DNA from: a virus
Length of the DNA: 25,433 nucleotides
Direction: 5' to 3' (one strand)
Virus record (IMG/VR): IMGVR_UViG_3300013103_000056
Coordinates: 1-25,433 of that record
This document shows positions 23,272 to 25,433 of the stretch, piece by piece (positions within the stretch are counted from its first letter, which is position 1; every line of letters starts with the position of its first letter). Position numbers and translations under genes: made by a program. The notes beneath the pieces are model-generated. The model did not search any database and was not told the DNA's origin. It saw only the letters and a program-made list of their open reading frames with translations.

Positions 23272-24378
23272 ATGTATACCAATATTATAAATATTCCTGA
23301 GTCAATTCTATTTTTGACTTCTGCTAGATTAGCAGTTAGGGAAGCGGTAAATGTAAGTGAAAGTTTAGATGAAGAAACAAAAGAATTTGTCGCTTATTAC
23401 GTTATGAATGAAGCAACTGATTATGAAATTATGTCAATGGTTATAAACGAAGAGGTAGCAGAAAAGAAATACTCGCTGGAAGATGAGATTCAATTATTTG
23501 ATAAATTTAGAGAGTCAGTAGTAGAAAATTACCATGAACTTTCTGAGTTTATGGAAAAAGAAGACATTTTTTCAATGATCTATGAAATTGGTCCTGTTTC
23601 AGTAGAAGGAATTTCAACTGCGGCTCCAATTTTAGAACATCTTTATGATTCTGGTATTTTACTTGAAAAGAAAGCAAGAAGATCAATGAAAGATGTTGCT
23701 TTTGATACTCAATTTAAAGCAAGAGCTGCAAAGAAAAAAGGTGCTCATAAAGCTAAAGGTCTTGCTAAAGACGTAGCGGGAGTTGCTGCTGATGTTGGCG
23801 CTGGTGTTGCAGCTGGAAGTGGTAAAGTTGCTCAAAAGGCTAAAGATATTGCTTTTGATACTAGATTCAAAGCTAGAGGTGCAAAAAAGAAATTAGCACA
23901 TAAGGCAAAAGGTGCTGCTGCTACTATAAAAGGTGGTGCAAAGAAAGCTGGTGGTACAGTTAGTGGTGCTGCTGGTAAGGCTGCTTCAAAAGCTAAAGGT
24001 GCCGCTTTTGATGTTCAATTTAAAGCACGAGGATTGAAAAAATCTATTCCTCATAAATTGAAAGGTGCAGGAATAACAGGTGCAAAAGCTGCCAAGGGTC
24101 TTGGTGCTGTAGCTTTAGCAACAGCTGCTATTTATGCTGGAGTTAAAGCATATCAAAGATTCTTGAGTCAAGCTGCTAGAGCATGCTCTGGTTTTTCTGG
24201 TAGTGCTAAAACTCAATGTATGCAAAAGTATAAAGCCAATGGTTTAAGAGCTCAAATTACTGCTACTTCAGCTGGTATGAATAAGTGCTCTCAAGCTAAG
24301 AATCCTGAAAAATGTAGAGCGGCAATTCAAAATCGAGTAACTAAGTTAAAAGCTAAATTAGCTAAAATGTCAGTATAA
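23272..24378 (+). CDS. Ala/Lys-rich structural protein with three internal repeats
   Basis: 368 residues; aggagg precedes the ATG. The N-terminal part (1-137) is acidic and helical with FVAYYVMNEATDYEIMSMV, a motif shared with the paralogue at 24673. Residues about 139-290 contain three copies, about 51 residues apart, of AFDTQFKARAAKKKGAHKAKG (starting near 141, 192 and 244), Ala/Lys-rich like histone H1 tails; a hydrophobic Ala/Gly helix (GAVALATAAIYAGVKAY) follows. The C-terminal about 65 residues have a Cys pair in CSQAKNPEKCRAA, matching the paralogue's MCMAKKDPEKRKKC. Position after the tube suggests a virion component, perhaps a DNA-contacting or ejected protein; no function is proven. 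Confidence 0.75.
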   Translation: MYTNIINIPESILFLTSARLAVREAVNVSESLDEETKEFVAYYVMNEATDYEIMSMVINEEVAEKKYSLEDEIQLFDKFRESVVENYHELSEFMEKEDIFSMIYEIGPVSVEGISTAAPILEHLYDSGILLEKKARRSMKDVAFDTQFKARAAKKKGAHKAKGLAKDVAGVAADVGAGVAAGSGKVAQKAKDIAFDTRFKARGAKKKLAHKAKGAAATIKGGAKKAGGTVSGAAGKAASKAKGAAFDVQFKARGLKKSIPHKLKGAGITGAKAAKGLGAVALATAAIYAGVKAYQRFLSQAARACSGFSGSAKTQCMQKYKANGLRAQITATSAGMNKCSQAKNPEKCRAAIQNRVTKLKAKLAKMSV

Positions 24379-24427
24379 AAATATTTGAATTTTAAAAAAA
24401 TAGATCCGAAAGGAAAGGAGATAGTAA

Positions 24428-24579
24428 ATGACTTTACAGGTTTTAAAGCAAAGTTTCTGGAGTATGAAGGAAGTCTTGTAACGCCAACAAAGATAGCAGA
24501 ACATTTAAATACTTGTTTATTTCAGACCTTACTTAAAAAACCAGAAGGGATTACAACTCTAGATTCATTTAAAAGATAG
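24428..24579 (+). pseudogene. Broken duplicate of the start of the gp26-like gene
   Basis: Nearly identical to the beginning of the gene at 25257. Relative to it, one T is missing in acttttacagg (here actttacagg), so the ATG at 24428 is out of frame, and 72 bp (24 codons) are deleted between two aag triplets. The remaining frame reads GSLVTPTKIAEHLNTCLFQT then LLKKPEGITTLDSFKR and stops at 24579. An open frame from TTG 24385 covers it but has no good start signal. Confidence 0.8.
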
Positions 24580-24606
24580 AGATGCATTATTATATGGCTT
24601 ATATCA

Positions 24607-24662
24607 TTATAGACAATCATCTGAATAATCAAAAATAACTTATTAAAAATAAGTTAGGAGGA
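24607..24662 (+). repeat. Duplicate of tail tube 3' end and spacer
   Basis: ttatagacaatc.tctg.ataa matches 23208 onwards (tube codons YRQSSG-stop) and continues through the spacer to the aggagg ribosome binding site. Within this copy aacttatt (24637-24644) and aataagtt (24648-24655) form a perfect hairpin before the site. Confidence 0.85.
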
Positions 24663-24672
24663 AAAGTTAGAC

Positions 24673-25206
24673 ATGGAAAAAGAATTAAAACTCATGGCTG
24701 CATATATGGTTAAAGAATCTGCTTTAACCAAAGGTGCTAAACTACAATTAATTAACTTTATTCAAAATGAGGCTTCAGAAATACAAATTAAAGGTCTACT
24801 CTTAGATGGAGAGATCTTAGGTGACCTTGATGAGCAAGCAACTGAAATTTTAGAACAAAGATTTTCAGTTAGTGAAGTAAAGAAAATACTTGATGATAGA
24901 TTTGTCGAAGCACCTTATATAGAGAAGTCTTTAAAGAAAGCATCATTAGAGGCAATGAGACATTTAGTAAGTGAAATGTCTGATGAACGAAAAGCTAAAA
25001 AAATTGCAAAACTAAAACATCGGTTAGCTGTGGTTATGAGCGATTGGAAGATTGAAATTGAACAGCAAAGACAGATGTGTATGGCGAAGAAAGATCCAGA
25101 AAAAAGGAAAAAGTGCTTAGCCAAAAAAATACCTTCTCTTCATGCTTATTGGAAAGCTCAAGCTGATGAACTTAAGATGAAAATACAGAAAATAAGTGCA
25201 AAATAA
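24673..25206 (+). CDS. Structural paralogue, short form
   Basis: 177 residues; aggagg precedes the ATG. It shares with the 368-residue upstream protein the N-terminal LQLINFIQNEASEIQIKGLL module (compare FVAYYVMNEATDYEIM) and a C-terminal helical domain with two Cys (MCMAKKDPEKRKKC), but lacks the Ala/Lys-rich repeats. The duplicated flanks on both sides show that the pair came from a tandem duplication. Mostly helical and charged; likely virion-associated; function unknown. Confidence 0.75.
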   Translation: MEKELKLMAAYMVKESALTKGAKLQLINFIQNEASEIQIKGLLLDGEILGDLDEQATEILEQRFSVSEVKKILDDRFVEAPYIEKSLKKASLEAMRHLVSEMSDERKAKKIAKLKHRLAVVMSDWKIEIEQQRQMCMAKKDPEKRKKCLAKKIPSLHAYWKAQADELKMKIQKISAK

Positions 25207-25220
25207 TGCTTTATTAAAAA

Positions 25221-25228
25221 TATAAATA
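25221..25228 (+). promoter_or_regulatory. T4-type late promoter core
   Basis: TATAAATA exactly, 28 bases before ATG 25257, in the intact copy of the duplication. The broken copy upstream lacks this octamer at the same place. Confidence 0.45.
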
Positions 25229-25256
25229 GATCCGAAAGAAAAGGAGATAGAAGTAA

Positions 25257-25433
25257 ATGACTTTTACAGGTTTTAAAGCGAAGTTTCCGGAGTATGAAGT
25301 TATTACTCCGCAAACAAAACAATCCTTTACTTTAAGATCTCTGACAGTTCAAGAGGAGGAGAATCTTAAAGGAAGTCTTGTAACGCCAACAAAGATAGCA
25401 GAACATTTAAATACTTGTTTATTTCAGACCTTA
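25257..25433 (+). CDS. Baseplate-hub gp26-like protein (3' end outside window)
   Basis: First 59 codons, with aaggag 10 bases before the ATG. FPEYEVITPQTKQSFTLRSL followed by TVQEEENLKGSLVTPTKI resembles the start of the T4 baseplate gp26 family (an 'ITP.T..sf..R...V.EE..L' pattern), whose T4 member acts in baseplate hub assembly. The similarity is from memory of the family pattern, so moderate certainty. The window ends inside the gene. A damaged copy of this start precedes it. Confidence 0.55.
   Translation, partial: MTFTGFKAKFPEYEVITPQTKQSFTLRSLTVQEEENLKGSLVTPTKIAEHLNTCLFQTL

Noticed and set aside
24385-24579. Stand-alone 64-residue gene
   Set aside because: The TTG start has no ribosome binding site, and the sequence is a damaged copy of the start of the gene at 25257.

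Overview
The window is a piece of an AT-rich genome of a tailed bacteriophage with a contractile tail (myovirus, T4-like module order). The evidence is a tail sheath gene (18523-20460), a tail tube gene (22495-23229), a baseplate-type protein (10732-12672), collagen-like fibre genes at the left end, tightly packed mostly plus-strand genes with 1-base TAATG junctions, and two free-standing HNH homing endonucleases. No integrase, rRNA, tRNA or CRISPR array is visible. The host cannot be told from this stretch.

Layout. 1-5773: tail fibre and appendage block, with two adjacent collagen-like (Gly-Ser-Ser/Gly-Thr-Ser) proteins, two paralogous proteins sharing an FPN...HDGEP module, and a small beta-rich protein. 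5783-6811: homing endonuclease 1. 6840-10722: small virion or accessory genes, a DUF5675-like protein and two membrane proteins that could form a lysis cassette, an HD-domain hydrolase and an unknown. 10732-12672: baseplate-like protein. 12850-14830: calcineurin-like phosphoesterase overlapped by homing endonuclease 2. 14831-14954: a GC-rich, strongly foldable element and a palindrome between convergent genes. 14955-16507 (minus strand): accessory operon of a Zn-ribbon protein, a second Cys-pair protein and a transglutaminase-like protein, with a probable frameshift inside it. 16671-20460: Zn-ribbon virion-type protein, a structural protein and tail sheath, then a strong terminator. 20651-21850 (minus strand): a radical-SAM gene inside a 1200-bp cassette bounded by 39/40-bp inverted repeats. 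21915-25433: HAD phosphatase, tail tube, then a tandem duplication carrying two structural paralogues and a broken plus an intact copy of the start of a gene resembling T4 baseplate-hub gp26.

The most unusual points are the inverted-repeat radical-SAM cassette between sheath and tube genes, the tandem duplication after the tube gene, the GC-rich RNA-like element, the out-of-frame coding extension at 16156-16257, and two promoter-like motifs: one before plus-strand units, another before both minus-strand accessory units. Together the plus-strand genes build the tail; the minus-strand units look like later-acquired accessory genes with their own promoter type.
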